A stretch of DNA of 64,000 bases from Kocuria sp. GTDB lineage: Bacteria; Actinomycetota; Actinomycetes; Actinomycetales; Micrococcaceae. Where the stretch lies: NCBI RefSeq assembly GCF_030538595.1, contig NZ_JAUNTS010000002.1:124001-188000 (forward strand), in the 5' to 3' direction. The translations under genes and the position numbers were made by a program. The notes under the pieces are model-generated. The model was not told where the DNA came from. It did not search any database and was given only the letters and a program-made list of their open reading frames with translations. The stretch's first letter is position 1; every line of letters starts with the position of its first letter. Positions 1 to 8,887 of the stretch are shown here, piece after piece.

Positions 1-660
1 ACCAATCCGTCCGAGTTCCCGGAGGGCAAGATCAAGGAGATCCGCGAGCCCATGGTCTCGGCCACCATCTTGGCGCCCTCCGAGTTCGTGGGTGCCATCA
101 TGGAGCTGTGCCAATCCAAGCGGGGGCAGATGGGTGGCATGGATTACCTGTCCGAAGACCGTGTGGAGTTGCGCTATCGGTTGCCGTTGGCGGAGATCGT
201 GCTGGATTTCTTTGACCAGCTGAAATCCCGCACCAAGGGTTACGCCTCCCTGGACTGGAAGGCCGAAGGCCAGGAGGCCGCCGATTTGGTCAAGGTGGAT
301 CTGCTGTTGCAGGGCGAGCGGGTGGATGCCTTCTCCGCCATCACCCACAAGGACAAGGCCTACTCCTACGGGGTCATGATGGCCGGAAAACTCAAGGATC
401 TGATTCCGCGCCAACAGTTCGAGGTTCCCATTCAGGCTGCCATTGGCTCCCGCATCATTGCCCGTGAAAACATCCGGGCCATGCGCAAGGATGTGCTCTC
501 CAAGTGCTATGGCGGTGACATCTCCCGTAAGCGCAAACTCCTGGAAAAGCAGAAGGAGGGCAAGAAGCGCATGAAGATGGTGGGCCGCGTGGAGGTACCC
601 CAGGAAGCCTTTGTGGCTGCTTTGTCCTCGGATTCCTCCGGGGCAGAGAAGAAGAAGTAA
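1..660 (+). CDS. lepA: Elongation factor 4 (LepA), C-terminal part
   Basis: This is the last 219 codons of the ribosome back-translocase GTPase LepA/EF4; the frame is open from base 1, so the G domain lies upstream of the window. The visible part covers domain V, with the REPMVSATI stretch, and the LepA-specific C-terminal domain. That domain carries the basic segment [18 protein letters not shown], which contacts the ribosomal A site and P-site tRNA in known structures. The last 25 residues are an acidic/serine and lysine tail. hemW follows 31 bases downstream, the usual actinobacterial order, so the two are probably cotranscribed. Confidence 0.97.
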   Translation, partial: TNPSEFPEGKIKEIREPMVSATILAPSEFVGAIMELCQSKRGQMGGMDYLSEDRVELRYRLPLAEIVLDFFDQLKSRTKGYASLDWKAEGQEAADLVKVDLLLQGERVDAFSAITHKDKAYSYGVMMAGKLKDLIPRQQFEVPIQAAIGSRIIARENIRAMRKDVLSKCYGGDISRKRKLLEKQKEGKKRMKMVGRVEVPQEAFVAALSSDSSGAEKKK

Positions 661-691
661 GGCTTGGCCCGGCAGTTAAGGAGACCTGAGC

Positions 692-1936
692 GTGCCCGCT
701 CTGCCTGACGGCGATCCCGCACCCGTGGATGGCCTGCTACCTCCCTCAGCCTTCACCACATCGGAGGAACGTGGGCTGAGTCTTTACGTTCACGTCCCCT
801 TTTGTTCGGTGCGCTGCGGTTATTGCGATTTCAACACCTACACCGCTCTGGAGTTGGGGCGGGAGGTTTCCCAAGATTCCTATTTTCTGGATGCGCAACG
901 CGAGATTCGGTTTGCCGGTTCCGTCCTGAAAGCGTCTGGTGGAGTGCAACGTGCCTTGTCCACGGTCTTTTTTGGTGGTGGAACGCCCACCCGTCTGGCA
1001 GCCACGGACTTGACCGCCATCCTGGCCACCGCGCGGGAGGTCTTTGGCGTCCACCCCACGGCGGAGGTCACCACGGAGGCCAACCCGGACTCCGTTTCCG
1101 CTGAAGATCTGCGTGAGCTGGCTCGGGGAGGCTTCACCCGCGTGTCCTTTGGCATGCAGTCCGCGGTTGCCCACGTACTGCGCACCCTGGACCGCACGCA
1201 CAACCCCGCCAACGTGGGCAAAGCTGTGCAATGGGCCAAGGACGCGGGGCTCTCCGTGAGCGTGGACCTGATCTATGGCACACCGGGGGAGTCACTGGCC
1301 GATTGGGAGACCTCCGTGCGGGAAGCCATCTCTTACCAGCCTGATCACATCAGCGCGTATTCGCTGATCGTGGAGGATGGCACCAAGATGGCTGCTGCCG
1401 TCCGCCGTGGGGACATCCCGCCCGTGGACCCGGACGACCAGGCGGACAAATACGAACTGGCAGATGACCTCCTGGCTCAGGCCGGCTACCAGTGGTATGA
1501 AATTTCCAACTGGTCCCGGGCTGCACACGGGCGCAGCGCCGTCGAAAATCGCTCCGCCCACAATCTTGCCTATTGGCACAATCAGGACTGGTGGGGGATC
1601 GGGCCCGGTGCCCACAGCCATGTGGGCGGCGTGCGGTGGTGGAACCGCAAGCACCCCGTGCCCTACACCAATGCTGTGCGAGCAGGTCAGTCGCCCGCCG
1701 CCGGACGTGAAACCCTGGCCGTGGACACGCAGCAGTTTGAACGCATCATGCTGGAAACGCGCACGGTTGACGGGTTACCGATCAGTGCGTTGGACGCCCC
1801 GGCACGCCAGGAAGTGGCGGGCCTGGTGGCGGAAGGGCTGATTGACGGGAAGCAGGCCATCCGCGGGCGAGTGGTGTTGACCCGCCCTGGGCGACTGCTG
1901 GGGGACGCAGTGGTGAGGCGATTACTGCCGCAGTGA
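692..1936 (+). CDS. hemW: Radical SAM heme chaperone HemW
   Basis: A 414-residue radical SAM protein of the HemW (formerly HemN-like) family, which carries heme to client proteins and is not itself a coproporphyrinogen oxidase. The radical SAM cluster motif CX3CX2C is at C38, C42 and C45 (HVPFCSVRCGYCDF); the CX2C ending without a further cysteine fits HemW. The SAM-binding GGGTPT motif is near residue 95, and a HemN C-terminal domain follows. The GTG start at 692 is chosen because AAGGAGA lies 8 bases upstream. It sits directly after lepA. The next gene is convergent, with a short tandem duplication between them. Confidence 0.95.
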   Translation: MPALPDGDPAPVDGLLPPSAFTTSEERGLSLYVHVPFCSVRCGYCDFNTYTALELGREVSQDSYFLDAQREIRFAGSVLKASGGVQRALSTVFFGGGTPTRLAATDLTAILATAREVFGVHPTAEVTTEANPDSVSAEDLRELARGGFTRVSFGMQSAVAHVLRTLDRTHNPANVGKAVQWAKDAGLSVSVDLIYGTPGESLADWETSVREAISYQPDHISAYSLIVEDGTKMAAAVRRGDIPPVDPDDQADKYELADDLLAQAGYQWYEISNWSRAAHGRSAVENRSAHNLAYWHNQDWWGIGPGAHSHVGGVRWWNRKHPVPYTNAVRAGQSPAAGRETLAVDTQQFERIMLETRTVDGLPISALDAPARQEVAGLVAEGLIDGKQAIRGRVVLTRPGRLLGDAVVRRLLPQ

Positions 1937-1941
1937 CGCCG

Positions 1942-1973
1942 CTGCGCTCCAGGATCACTGCGCTCCAGGGTCA
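1942..1973. repeat. Two tandem 16-bp units between convergent genes
   Basis: Two adjacent 16-base units differ at one position (ctgcgctccaggatca and ctgcgctccagggtca). They fill the gap between the hemW stop and the end of the convergent DUF4870 gene. No terminator hairpin with a T-run is visible in this gap. Confidence 0.6.
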
Positions 1974-2600
1974 CTGATCCTTGGGCCGCACGCTGACAAT
2001 CTCACCGGTGGCCGTCATGGGACCGGAAGACATCCGTGCCGCCTTGCGCTCGGCACGGCGCCTGGTCAGCAGATCGTACAGGTACGTGTTGAAGCGGTAG
2101 ACAAAGGGCCGTCCCTTGTTGACCACGATGGCACCTTGGAGGGAACACACGGCCAGGAACAGCCAGGTGGCAGCGCCAACCAAAGCGAAGATCCAGCCCA
2201 CGTACGGCACAAAAGCCAACAGAGCGCAGACCAGGATGACCAAGCTGGGGGCCAAGGTGAAGTTGGCAGCTTCCAGGGACTCCTGCTCGGTGAAACGGGC
2301 ACGCCCGCGCGACCACCGGTGAATCACGATGGCGGGCAGACATCCGGCAATGCCCAGCATGTGCGCCAAGGTGGCCGTCTGTTGGTCCTCAGACACGCTC
2401 ACGGGGCGGGGCCGCGCGGAAATTCCCTCAAATGGTGTCCCTTGGGGGGTGCCCGGGGCGCCTGCGGTGCTGGAGGACTCGGGCGGGGTCACTGAATCCG
2501 CCTCGCGGGTGGTCTCAGCGGCGGGGGAGGTCTCAGCGTCCACGTTGCGGGCGGAGTCGTCCTCGTCGGGTCGCCGGCTGCTGTTGGTCGAAACGGCCAC
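1971..2600 (-). CDS. DUF4870-type membrane protein
   Basis: A 209-residue protein with an unusual two-part layout. The first 75 or so residues are polar, rich in Ser, Thr, Pro and acidic residues, and probably disordered. The second half resembles DUF4870: a TATLAHMLG start, a short loop, then two hydrophobic segments around residues 115-160, followed by a basic tail. Function is unknown for the family. The start is GTG at 2600 with AAAGG upstream. It is oriented toward hemW and lies downstream of DUF3097 on the same strand, 213 bases away. Confidence 0.7.
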   Translation of the reverse strand: MAVSTNSSRRPDEDDSARNVDAETSPAAETTREADSVTPPESSSTAGAPGTPQGTPFEGISARPRPVSVSEDQQTATLAHMLGIAGCLPAIVIHRWSRGRARFTEQESLEAANFTLAPSLVILVCALLAFVPYVGWIFALVGAATWLFLAVCSLQGAIVVNKGRPFVYRFNTYLYDLLTRRRAERKAARMSSGPMTATGEIVSVRPKDQ

Positions 2601-2619
2601 GGTCTACCTTTGTGATCAA

Positions 2620-2640
2620 GACCGCACAGGGTGTGCGGTC
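2620..2640 (-). terminator. Hairpin between DUF3097 and DUF4870
   Basis: A perfect 9-bp stem, GACCGCACA, pairs with TGTGCGGTC around a GGG loop. It lies downstream of the minus-strand DUF3097 gene and 20 bases before the DUF4870 start, so it could end DUF3097 transcription. There is no clear T-run on the minus strand; a regulatory hairpin in the DUF4870 leader is the alternative. Confidence 0.4.
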
Positions 2641-2739
2641 ACTTGGTCTGAGTTGGGCTGCCACCGCTCACCTGGTCACCCGGGGTGGGTAAAACCACAC
2701 CCTGGTTGGCGGACATTGATTCAGACCGGCTCAGGTTTT

Positions 2740-2757
2740 CTGAGTCGGCCGACTCAG
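2740..2757. promoter_or_regulatory. 18-bp perfect palindrome, possible operator
   Basis: CTGAGTCGGCCGACTCAG is a perfect palindrome. A partly overlapping hairpin CTCAG-GTTTT-CTGAG sits just before it. The site lies in the 213-base gap between two minus-strand genes, 140 bases upstream of the DUF4870 start. No matching regulator is recognisable in the window. Confidence 0.4.
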
Positions 2758-2813
2758 ATTGCCGACCTTGATTGCAGTGACCGGAGGAAGCAGCACCATG
2801 GTCAGGGCAGAGT

Positions 2814-3692
2814 TTACCCGCCGGAAGTGCCATTGCCGGGCACGGTGACAAAATCAATGAGTTCTTCAACCCGCCCCAGTAGTTGCGGTTCCAGATCTGC
2901 ATAGGTTTCTACCCGGGAAAGAATATGACTCCAGGCTTTACCGGTGTCTTCAGCGCTGGCAGATGGCCACCCCAGCCCCCGGCAGATACCCGTTTTCCAA
3001 TCAGTTCCGCGGGGGACCTGCGGCCAGGCAGCAATCCCCAGAACAGATGGTTTCACCGCCTGCCAGATGTCAATGTAGGGATGGCCCAGGATCAGGACAT
3101 TGCCCGGTGCTGCGGGAACTTTCATGGCCTCGGCGGCAATCCTGGATTCTTTGGAACCCGCCACCAGGTGGTCCACCAGAATGCCCAATCTGCGGGTTGG
3201 GCCTGGCTGAAACTCCCTGATGGCTGCAGCTAGATCATCCACGCCGTGCAGGGGCTCCACCACAATTCCCTCCACGGCCAGGTCATGACCCCAGACTTTG
3301 GCCACCAGTTCGGCGTCGTGTTTGCCTTCCACCCAAATCCGGGAGGCTTGCGCCGTGCGCGCGCGGAAACCCTCCACCTCCACGGAACCTGAACGGGTGC
3401 GCTGAGGGGCAGCCGGAGCCGCAGCCCGCCGCGGTTCCGCCGCGATCACAGGCTGGCCTTCAAAAAGGAACCCGGGGCCCAGGGGGAAGGCCCGGATCTT
3501 GCCGCGACGGTCCTCCAAACTCAGGACCCGCATCCCACCAATGGTTTCCAGACCAACGACGGCGCCCACCCACCCGGAGGAGATTTCCTCCAGGACCATT
3601 CCCCTGGCCACGGGCAAGCTCTTGGCTTGTGGGCCCCGACGTTGCCGATTCAGGTCCTCCAGGCTGGTGGGCCCCCACGCAGAATTGGACAT
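2814..3692 (-). CDS. DUF3097 family protein
   Basis: A 292-residue protein of the actinobacterial DUF3097 family, function unknown. A short N-terminal beta-rich part (VLEEISSGWVGAVVGLET) is followed by a proline/alanine-rich linker near residues 80-105. A larger domain follows with a TOPRIM-like look: IWVEGKHDAELV near residue 115 and LGILVDHLV near residue 170. The same strand stays open far upstream, but the start is set at ATG 3692, where the family-typical N-terminus begins and AGGAG sits 5 bases upstream. It is divergent from hrcA; the intergenic space holds promoters for both. Confidence 0.85.
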   Translation of the reverse strand: MSNSAWGPTSLEDLNRQRRGPQAKSLPVARGMVLEEISSGWVGAVVGLETIGGMRVLSLEDRRGKIRAFPLGPGFLFEGQPVIAAEPRRAAAPAAPQRTRSGSVEVEGFRARTAQASRIWVEGKHDAELVAKVWGHDLAVEGIVVEPLHGVDDLAAAIREFQPGPTRRLGILVDHLVAGSKESRIAAEAMKVPAAPGNVLILGHPYIDIWQAVKPSVLGIAAWPQVPRGTDWKTGICRGLGWPSASAEDTGKAWSHILSRVETYADLEPQLLGRVEELIDFVTVPGNGTSGG

Positions 3693-3794
3693 GACGCTCC
3701 TGGTTGAAGTGATGGTGCTTGCGGGTGCTGGCCCGCGAATCAGCCGCGAGCGTATCAAGCGGGCGCAGCCCGGTCCCCGAATGACCTGTCCCGT

Positions 3795-3800
3795 TAGACT
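3795..3800 (+). promoter_or_regulatory. hrcA -10 element
   Basis: TAGACT lies 30 bases before the hrcA ATG, and a strong GGAGGGA ribosome binding site lies between them. No CIRCE inverted repeat (TTAGCACTC-N9-GAGTGCTAA) can be seen around it. Confidence 0.45.
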
Positions 3801-3830
3801 CTTGGGCGGAATCCAGCAGAGGAGGGAGCC

Positions 3831-4844
3831 ATGGATCACCCGCGTCGCCAGCAAGTGCTGCAAGCGATAGTGGAGGACTATGTCCATTCCCGCGAGCCCG
3901 TTGGCTCTCAAGCTCTTGTGGAACGCCATCACTTGGGGGTTTCCTCCGCCACGGTCCGCAATGACATGGGCGTGCTGGAGGAAGAGGGACTGATCATGGC
4001 CCCGCACACCAGCGCGGGGCGGATTCCCACGGAAAAGGGTTACCGCACGTTCGTGGACCAGATCACCTCCCTCAAACCGCTCACGCCGCCGCAACGCCGC
4101 GCCATCCGAACGCTGTTGGAGGGGGCTGAGGACATCGACGACGTCATGGAGCGTTCCGTGCGTCTCTTGGCTCAGCTGACGCATCAGGTGGCCGTGGTGC
4201 AGTATCCGGTCAGTGCCACCATCACCATTCGGCACGTGGAGTTGGTGCGGATGGACTCCCACCACGTTCTGGTGGTGTTGATCCCCACTGATGGGCGGGT
4301 GTCACAACGAACCATCACGGTGCCCCAGCCCGTGGATGATCACGTGGTGATGGATGCGCGTAAGCGTGTCTTGGCTGCGGTGGGTGCCAGAGCCGTGGTG
4401 GAAGCGGCACCGCTGCTGGGAGCCAGTGCCGTGAACGCTCCGGCCGAACAGCGGCCCGTACTCTTGGCCGTGGCGGAGGCCCTGCACGTGCTGGCGGCCT
4501 CCAGCTCGGAGCAGCGCATGGTGATGGCCGGAACAGCCAACCTTGCGCAGTCCACGGGCGATTTTGCTCGTACAATCGGGCCGGTGCTGGAAGCCCTGGA
4601 GGAACAGGTGGCTCTGCTCAGACTGCTGTCTGAGATGCAGCAGGACGAACGCGGAATTGCCGTGCGCATCGGTGCCGAGGACTCCTCGGACCCCCTGATG
4701 GAAACTTCCGTGGTGGCCACGGGTTACGGACCGCAGGAATCGGCCAAGCTGGGCGTCCTGGGGCCAACACGGATGGATTACCCCCACACCATGGCGGCCG
4801 TACGCGCGGTGGCCCGCTACCTCTCGCGGCTGTTGGATTCTTAG
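3831..4844 (+). CDS. hrcA: Heat-shock repressor HrcA
   Basis: A 337-residue HrcA repressor, which in most bacteria binds CIRCE operators upstream of groE and other chaperone genes. The N-terminal winged helix covers about residues 1-75, with the recognition region VSSATVRNDMGVLEEEG and the wing SAGRIPTEKGYR. A GAF-like dimerisation domain follows. The ATG start is supported by GGAGGGA 4-5 bases upstream. dnaJ follows 79 bases downstream, the usual actinobacterial pairing. No CIRCE copy is visible upstream, so autoregulation through a canonical site is not supported by this sequence. Confidence 0.95.
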   Translation: MDHPRRQQVLQAIVEDYVHSREPVGSQALVERHHLGVSSATVRNDMGVLEEEGLIMAPHTSAGRIPTEKGYRTFVDQITSLKPLTPPQRRAIRTLLEGAEDIDDVMERSVRLLAQLTHQVAVVQYPVSATITIRHVELVRMDSHHVLVVLIPTDGRVSQRTITVPQPVDDHVVMDARKRVLAAVGARAVVEAAPLLGASAVNAPAEQRPVLLAVAEALHVLAASSSEQRMVMAGTANLAQSTGDFARTIGPVLEALEEQVALLRLLSEMQQDERGIAVRIGAEDSSDPLMETSVVATGYGPQESAKLGVLGPTRMDYPHTMAAVRAVARYLSRLLDS

Positions 4845-4923
4845 GTCATCCGGCTTCCGGGGCCGCGCGCCGGTAGCCTGACTGATGCAGAAATTACTGT
4901 CACACACGGAAATGGACTAATCG

Positions 4924-6078
4924 TTGAGCGATCACTACCAGACACTGGGCGTCTCCCGGGATGCTAGCGCTGAGGAGATCAAGAGGGCTTACCGCAAGAA
5001 AGCCCGGACCCTGCACCCTGACGTGAATCCTTCACCGGAGGCTGCGGAAGAGTTCAAACGTGTGGCTCACGCCAACGATGTCCTCTCCGATCCGGAAAAA
5101 CGCCGGATTTATGACGCCACCGGAGATGAAAACGGTCAGGCCGGTTTTGGCGGCGGCTTTGGTGGTGGTGGCGGATTCGGTGGCTTTGGTGACATCTTTG
5201 ACGCCTTCTTCCAGGGTGCCGGTGGTCAACAGGGCCCCAAATCCCGGACCCGGCAGGGGCAGGACGCCCTCATCACGGAACGGATCTCCTTGCAGGAGGC
5301 CGTATTCGGGACAGACAAGCGGATCACGGTGGACACCGCCGTGACCTGCCCGGAGTGCCAAGGAACGTGCTGTCAGCCGGGCACCCACCCGGAACAGTGC
5401 ACGGTCTGTGGCGGTGCGGGTCAGGTGCGGCAGCCCATTCGCTCCCCGCTGGGCACCGTGATGACCGTGGCTCCGTGCCATGCGTGCGAAGGTTTCGGCA
5501 GCGTGATCAAGAGCCCGTGCCAGGAATGTCACGGACAGGGCCGCGTGCGGGACAAGCGTCAGCTCAACGTCAAGATCCCGGCTGGGGTGCGCACCGGAAC
5601 CCGCATCAGGCTTTCCGGTCAAGGGGAAGCGGGCACTGCCGGTGGACCCAACGGGGATCTGTACGTGGAAACCCGCGTGCAGAGCGACCCCACCTTCCGC
5701 CGTGACGGTGACGACCTCCACATGGTGGTTCGAGTTCCCATGGTGGCTGCCAGCCTGGGCACCACCTTGAAGGTGGACACCTTTGACGGCCCGCAGGAAA
5801 TCGCGGTGGAGCCCGGAACTCAATCTGGACAGACCCGGGTGGTGCACGGCTTGGGTTCGGGTAAACTCAACAGCCGTGATGGCGCCCGCGGCAACCTGGT
5901 GGTGCACCTGGAGGTGGAAACCCCCACTCACCTGGATGACCGGCAGCGTGATCTCTTGCGGGAACTCGCGCAGTTGCGTGGTGAGGACCAGCACACGGGT
6001 ACGGCGGTGAGCACCACCGCGGAACGCGGCCAGGGTGGCTTCTTCTCCCGCTTGCGGGATCGGTTTGCTGAATCGTGA
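4924..6078 (+). CDS. dnaJ: Chaperone DnaJ
   Basis: A 384-residue type I Hsp40 co-chaperone that stimulates DnaK ATPase. The J domain is residues 1-66 with HPD at 31-33. A Gly/Phe-rich region covers about 72-100, and a zinc-binding region about 142-206. The four Cys pairs begin at C142, C159, C185 and C199. The first repeat reads CPECQGTCC, with Cys instead of the final Gly of CxxCxGxG. The C-terminal substrate-binding and dimer domains are complete. The start is TTG at 4924 with GGA upstream. The gene overlaps rsmE by 4 bases. Its position behind hrcA suggests the DnaJ2 paralogue; dnaK is not in this window. Confidence 0.95.
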   Translation: MSDHYQTLGVSRDASAEEIKRAYRKKARTLHPDVNPSPEAAEEFKRVAHANDVLSDPEKRRIYDATGDENGQAGFGGGFGGGGGFGGFGDIFDAFFQGAGGQQGPKSRTRQGQDALITERISLQEAVFGTDKRITVDTAVTCPECQGTCCQPGTHPEQCTVCGGAGQVRQPIRSPLGTVMTVAPCHACEGFGSVIKSPCQECHGQGRVRDKRQLNVKIPAGVRTGTRIRLSGQGEAGTAGGPNGDLYVETRVQSDPTFRRDGDDLHMVVRVPMVAASLGTTLKVDTFDGPQEIAVEPGTQSGQTRVVHGLGSGKLNSRDGARGNLVVHLEVETPTHLDDRQRDLLRELAQLRGEDQHTGTAVSTTAERGQGGFFSRLRDRFAES

Positions 6079-6869
6079 GCCTGCCGGTTTTCCACGCGGA
6101 AGACCCCGCGCTGGCCACCTACACGGCGGGGGATCACTTCCTGCTGACCGGTGCTGAGGCTCGCCACGCCGCCACCGTTCGGAGGCTGGGCCGCGGTGAA
6201 CTCCTGGACGTGGTGGACGGAGCCGGCACTCGGGTGACGGCGGAGGTTGAAGCAGCCTCCAAAGACAGCCTGAACCTCACGGTGCGCGCCACGCATCACG
6301 CAGACCCACCGGCCGTTCGGTTCACCCTGGTTCAAGCCCTGGCCAAGGGGGACCGTGACCTCCAGGCCGTGGAAGCCTGCACGGAACTGGGGATCAACGA
6401 CGTCGTCGCCTGGCAGGCCGAGCGTTCCGTTGCCCGATTCCGCCCGGAGCGTCAGCACAAGCAACTCGAAAAGTGGCAGAACACCATCACGTCCGCTGCC
6501 AAACAGTCGCGGCGCAGCCTGTGGCCCGTGCTGCACGAGCCCGTGGACACGGCGGGACTCCTCCGGCTGGTGGAGTCCTCCCCGCAGACTCAGTGGTGGG
6601 TGCTGCACGAACAAGCTGAAATCAGCCTGGTGGCTGGTTTGCGTGCGCAGCCGGCAGAGGGTGCAGAGGCCGGTCACGCGGGGACTCGTGGGCTCACCGA
6701 CATCGCCGTGGTGGTGGGTCCAGAAGGTGGCATCAGCGAGGCGGAGCTGGAAGGGCTGACCGCTCGGGGTGCCCGGGCTGCTGTACTGGGGCCGGAAGTC
6801 CTGCGCAGCTCCACGGCGGGGGCCGCCGCTGTGGCCCTTCTGAATGTGGTCACGGGCCGCTGGGACTGA
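6075..6869 (+). CDS. rsmE: 16S rRNA m3U1498 methyltransferase RsmE
   Basis: A 264-residue SPOUT-class methyltransferase that makes m3U1498 in 16S rRNA. An N-terminal PUA-like domain covers about residues 1-75. The knotted SPOUT fold carries the characteristic [14 protein letters not shown] segment near residue 215 and [12 protein letters not shown] near 240, which bind SAM. The GTG start overlaps the dnaJ stop (GTGA), implying translational coupling. A short low-complexity insertion rich in Ala, Glu and Gly precedes the catalytic knot. The following gene is convergent and ends only 6 bases away. Confidence 0.95.
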   Translation: MSLPVFHAEDPALATYTAGDHFLLTGAEARHAATVRRLGRGELLDVVDGAGTRVTAEVEAASKDSLNLTVRATHHADPPAVRFTLVQALAKGDRDLQAVEACTELGINDVVAWQAERSVARFRPERQHKQLEKWQNTITSAAKQSRRSLWPVLHEPVDTAGLLRLVESSPQTQWWVLHEQAEISLVAGLRAQPAEGAEAGHAGTRGLTDIAVVVGPEGGISEAELEGLTARGARAAVLGPEVLRSSTAGAAAVALLNVVTGRWD

Positions 6870-6875
6870 CGGAGA

Positions 6876-7496
6876 CTACAGGGCAGCTGTATCCGCTGTG
6901 ATCTTCTCCGGCAGGGTGTAGGAACCGAAGATCTCCTGCTGCGGGGTGCCGTCAATCAAGATCCGCACGGTCGGCTGAGCCTCAGTGCTCAACAAGCCGG
7001 AATCCTGTGCAGCGGCCACCACGGTGTGCACCAACTGCTGAGTGGCCAACTCGGCGCGGTCCGCATCAAGATGACGGGCGACCACGCTGGAGGGTAGATC
7101 CACGGTGATGACTCCCCGGGTGAAGGAAGTTCCCACGCGGGTCACCGGCGTCCACAGCGTGCTCTGTGCGGTGTCGGCCGGGCGGGTCTGCGTCATGGCC
7201 AGAACTGCCGATTCAATGGGATCTGCGGTAGTGGAGGAACTGACCCGAACGGAGTCCCGGACCAGCTGGTGGTCCGTGTTTCCAGCCGCCACCCAGTACA
7301 CAGTCACCGTGGATTCAGCTGCCTGAGCAGTACCCGTGGAGGGGGAGTCCAGGTTGACAGTGTCTGCGGCGCTGGGCTGAACGGATCCGTTGGAGGGACT
7401 ACACGCCACCAGGGTGAGGACAGTGGCAAGACCCACCCCCACGGCGGTTCGCACACCGCGTTGACCTGGGGTGTGATGCTTGATGGATCGCGGCAC
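6876..7496 (-). CDS. GerMN-domain lipoprotein
   Basis: A 206-residue secreted lipoprotein. A basic N-terminus and hydrophobic stretch end in the lipobox LVAC (Cys near residue 32). A Ser/Thr-rich linker leads to a single GerMN-like domain, recognisable by the TVYWVA strand and the pattern ending in RILIDGTPQQEIFG. GerMN proteins are envelope proteins; in actinobacteria they include LpqB relatives, but this one lacks the beta-propeller half and its role is unknown. The GTG start has an excellent AAGGAGG site 6 bases upstream. It is transcribed away from phoH. Confidence 0.75.
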   Translation of the reverse strand: MPRSIKHHTPGQRGVRTAVGVGLATVLTLVACSPSNGSVQPSAADTVNLDSPSTGTAQAAESTVTVYWVAAGNTDHQLVRDSVRVSSSTTADPIESAVLAMTQTRPADTAQSTLWTPVTRVGTSFTRGVITVDLPSSVVARHLDADRAELATQQLVHTVVAAAQDSGLLSTEAQPTVRILIDGTPQQEIFGSYTLPEKITADTAAL

Positions 7497-7792
7497 GCTG
7501 TCCTCCTTCCAAACGGTGAGTTGCGGTCAGTTGCCCAGAGTGTTCCCGTGGTTTTCAAGTACTTTCCGGTCCACAAGTTACTGACCGGTTCCGTACACGG
7601 CGCACTACACAACCACAAGGCAGCGTCACCGCGCAGCTGTTCGGCCGGCCTCACGGCAGACCGATACCAAATCGGAATCTTTTGCACCGGCGGTACGCTG
7701 GACCCAGCACATCGGCCACAGTCGTCGGCCATCACTGAGGGCAACGCGTCCCTCACCCACGGAAAGCGAGAACTGGCCACAGCGCCGTCGCC
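7497..7792. promoter_or_regulatory. Divergent promoter region, lipoprotein / phoH
   Basis: This 296-base gap separates the minus-strand lipoprotein gene from phoH. The only structure seen is a small hairpin, CCGAT-ACCAA-ATCGG at 7661-7675, followed by AATCTTTT. TACGCT near 7693 could be a -10 element for phoH, leaving a leader of about 90 bases. No coding region was recognised. Confidence 0.35.
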
Positions 7793-8887
7793 ATGCAAGA
7801 CCCCACTGCACCGTCCACCCGCACCGTCCCGGAGTCAGATTCCGCCCGCAGCACCAAGTCCCAGCGGGATCGCCGCGTCATGACTTTTGCCGACCGCGAA
7901 ACCATGGTCCGCTGCCTGGGCCAAGGTGATGCCGCCCTGACGCAAATTGAACTGGCCCGCCCGGGCACCAAACTCTTTGCCAAGGACCTCCAGGTGGTGG
8001 TTGAAGGCAAGGAGGAGGACGCCGCCGTCGTGGTGGCTCTGCTGGCGGAACTGCAAGCGCTGGCCCGTAAAGGCACGCTGGTCACGCCCCAGGTGATCGC
8101 CCAGCTGCTGGGGATCCTGGCTCGTGATGCTGCCGCAAGGCCGTCTGCGGCACTGAATCAGGACATTCTCTCCTCCCGCGGGCGAACCATTCGTCCCAAA
8201 ACCGTCAATCAGAAGCTCTACACGGATGCCATTGACCAGAACACCATTGTGTTCGGGATTGGCCCGGCGGGTACGGGCAAAACGTATTTGGCCATGGCCA
8301 AAGCGGTGCAAGCGTTGCAGGCCAAGGAGGTCTCCCGGATCATCCTGACCCGCCCCGCGGTCGAGGCCGGCGAGCGGTTGGGGTTCCTTCCGGGCACCCT
8401 CACGGACAAGATCGACCCTTATCTGCGCCCGCTCTACGACGCGTTGCACGACATGCTGGATCCAGAGACCATCCCCAAGCTCATGGAGGCCGGAACCATT
8501 GAGGTGGCTCCGCTGGCGTACATGCGCGGGCGCACGCTCAATGAGGCATTCATCATTCTGGATGAAGCCCAGAACACCACGCCGGAACAGATGAAGATGT
8601 TTCTGACTCGGTTGGGTTTCGGCTCCAAGATTGTGGTGACGGGGGACGTCACGCAGGTGGATCTGCCCGGTGGCACGTCCTCCGGTCTGCGTCAGGTCCA
8701 GCACATTCTGCGCGGCGTTGAGGACATAGCCTTCCCCACGTTGAGCAGCGAGGACGTGGTACGCCATGAGCTGGTGGGCAAGATCGTGGATGCTTACGGG
8801 CATTTTGATGCCACCAACCGTGTGCGCGATGAACGCCGCAAGCAGCAGCGCGCAGCAGGCCCACAACCGGAAAGCCCCAGCCCGTGA
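7793..8887 (+). CDS. phoH: PhoH-like ATPase
   Basis: A 364-residue PhoH-family ATPase. The Walker A motif GPAGTGKT is at residues 157-164, and Walker B is FIILDEAQNTT near 247. A KH-like region lies N-terminal of the ATPase core. The exact role is unsettled; in the phoH-ybeY-era arrangement it is linked to RNA and ribosome maturation. The first 30 residues are polar and poorly conserved, and no clear ribosome binding site precedes ATG 7793, so ATG 7880 (MTFADRE) is an alternative start. The stop overlaps the ybeY start (GTGA). Confidence 0.93.
   Translation: MQDPTAPSTRTVPESDSARSTKSQRDRRVMTFADRETMVRCLGQGDAALTQIELARPGTKLFAKDLQVVVEGKEEDAAVVVALLAELQALARKGTLVTPQVIAQLLGILARDAAARPSAALNQDILSSRGRTIRPKTVNQKLYTDAIDQNTIVFGIGPAGTGKTYLAMAKAVQALQAKEVSRIILTRPAVEAGERLGFLPGTLTDKIDPYLRPLYDALHDMLDPETIPKLMEAGTIEVAPLAYMRGRTLNEAFIILDEAQNTTPEQMKMFLTRLGFGSKIVVTGDVTQVDLPGGTSSGLRQVQHILRGVEDIAFPTLSSEDVVRHELVGKIVDAYGHFDATNRVRDERRKQQRAAGPQPESPSP

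Noticed and set aside
2798..2848. 16-codon plus-strand ORF with a GGAGG site (MVRAEFTRRKCHCRAR)
   Set aside because: It runs into the 3' end of convergent DUF3097 and has no other support; probably chance.
3780..3830. CIRCE operator upstream of hrcA
   Set aside because: TTAGACTC resembles the left half, but there is no GAGTGCTAA right half at the required spacing.
3693..4265. Upstream extension of the DUF3097 frame on the minus strand through hrcA
   Set aside because: It is antisense to a well-supported hrcA, and family homology and a ribosome binding site begin at 3692.
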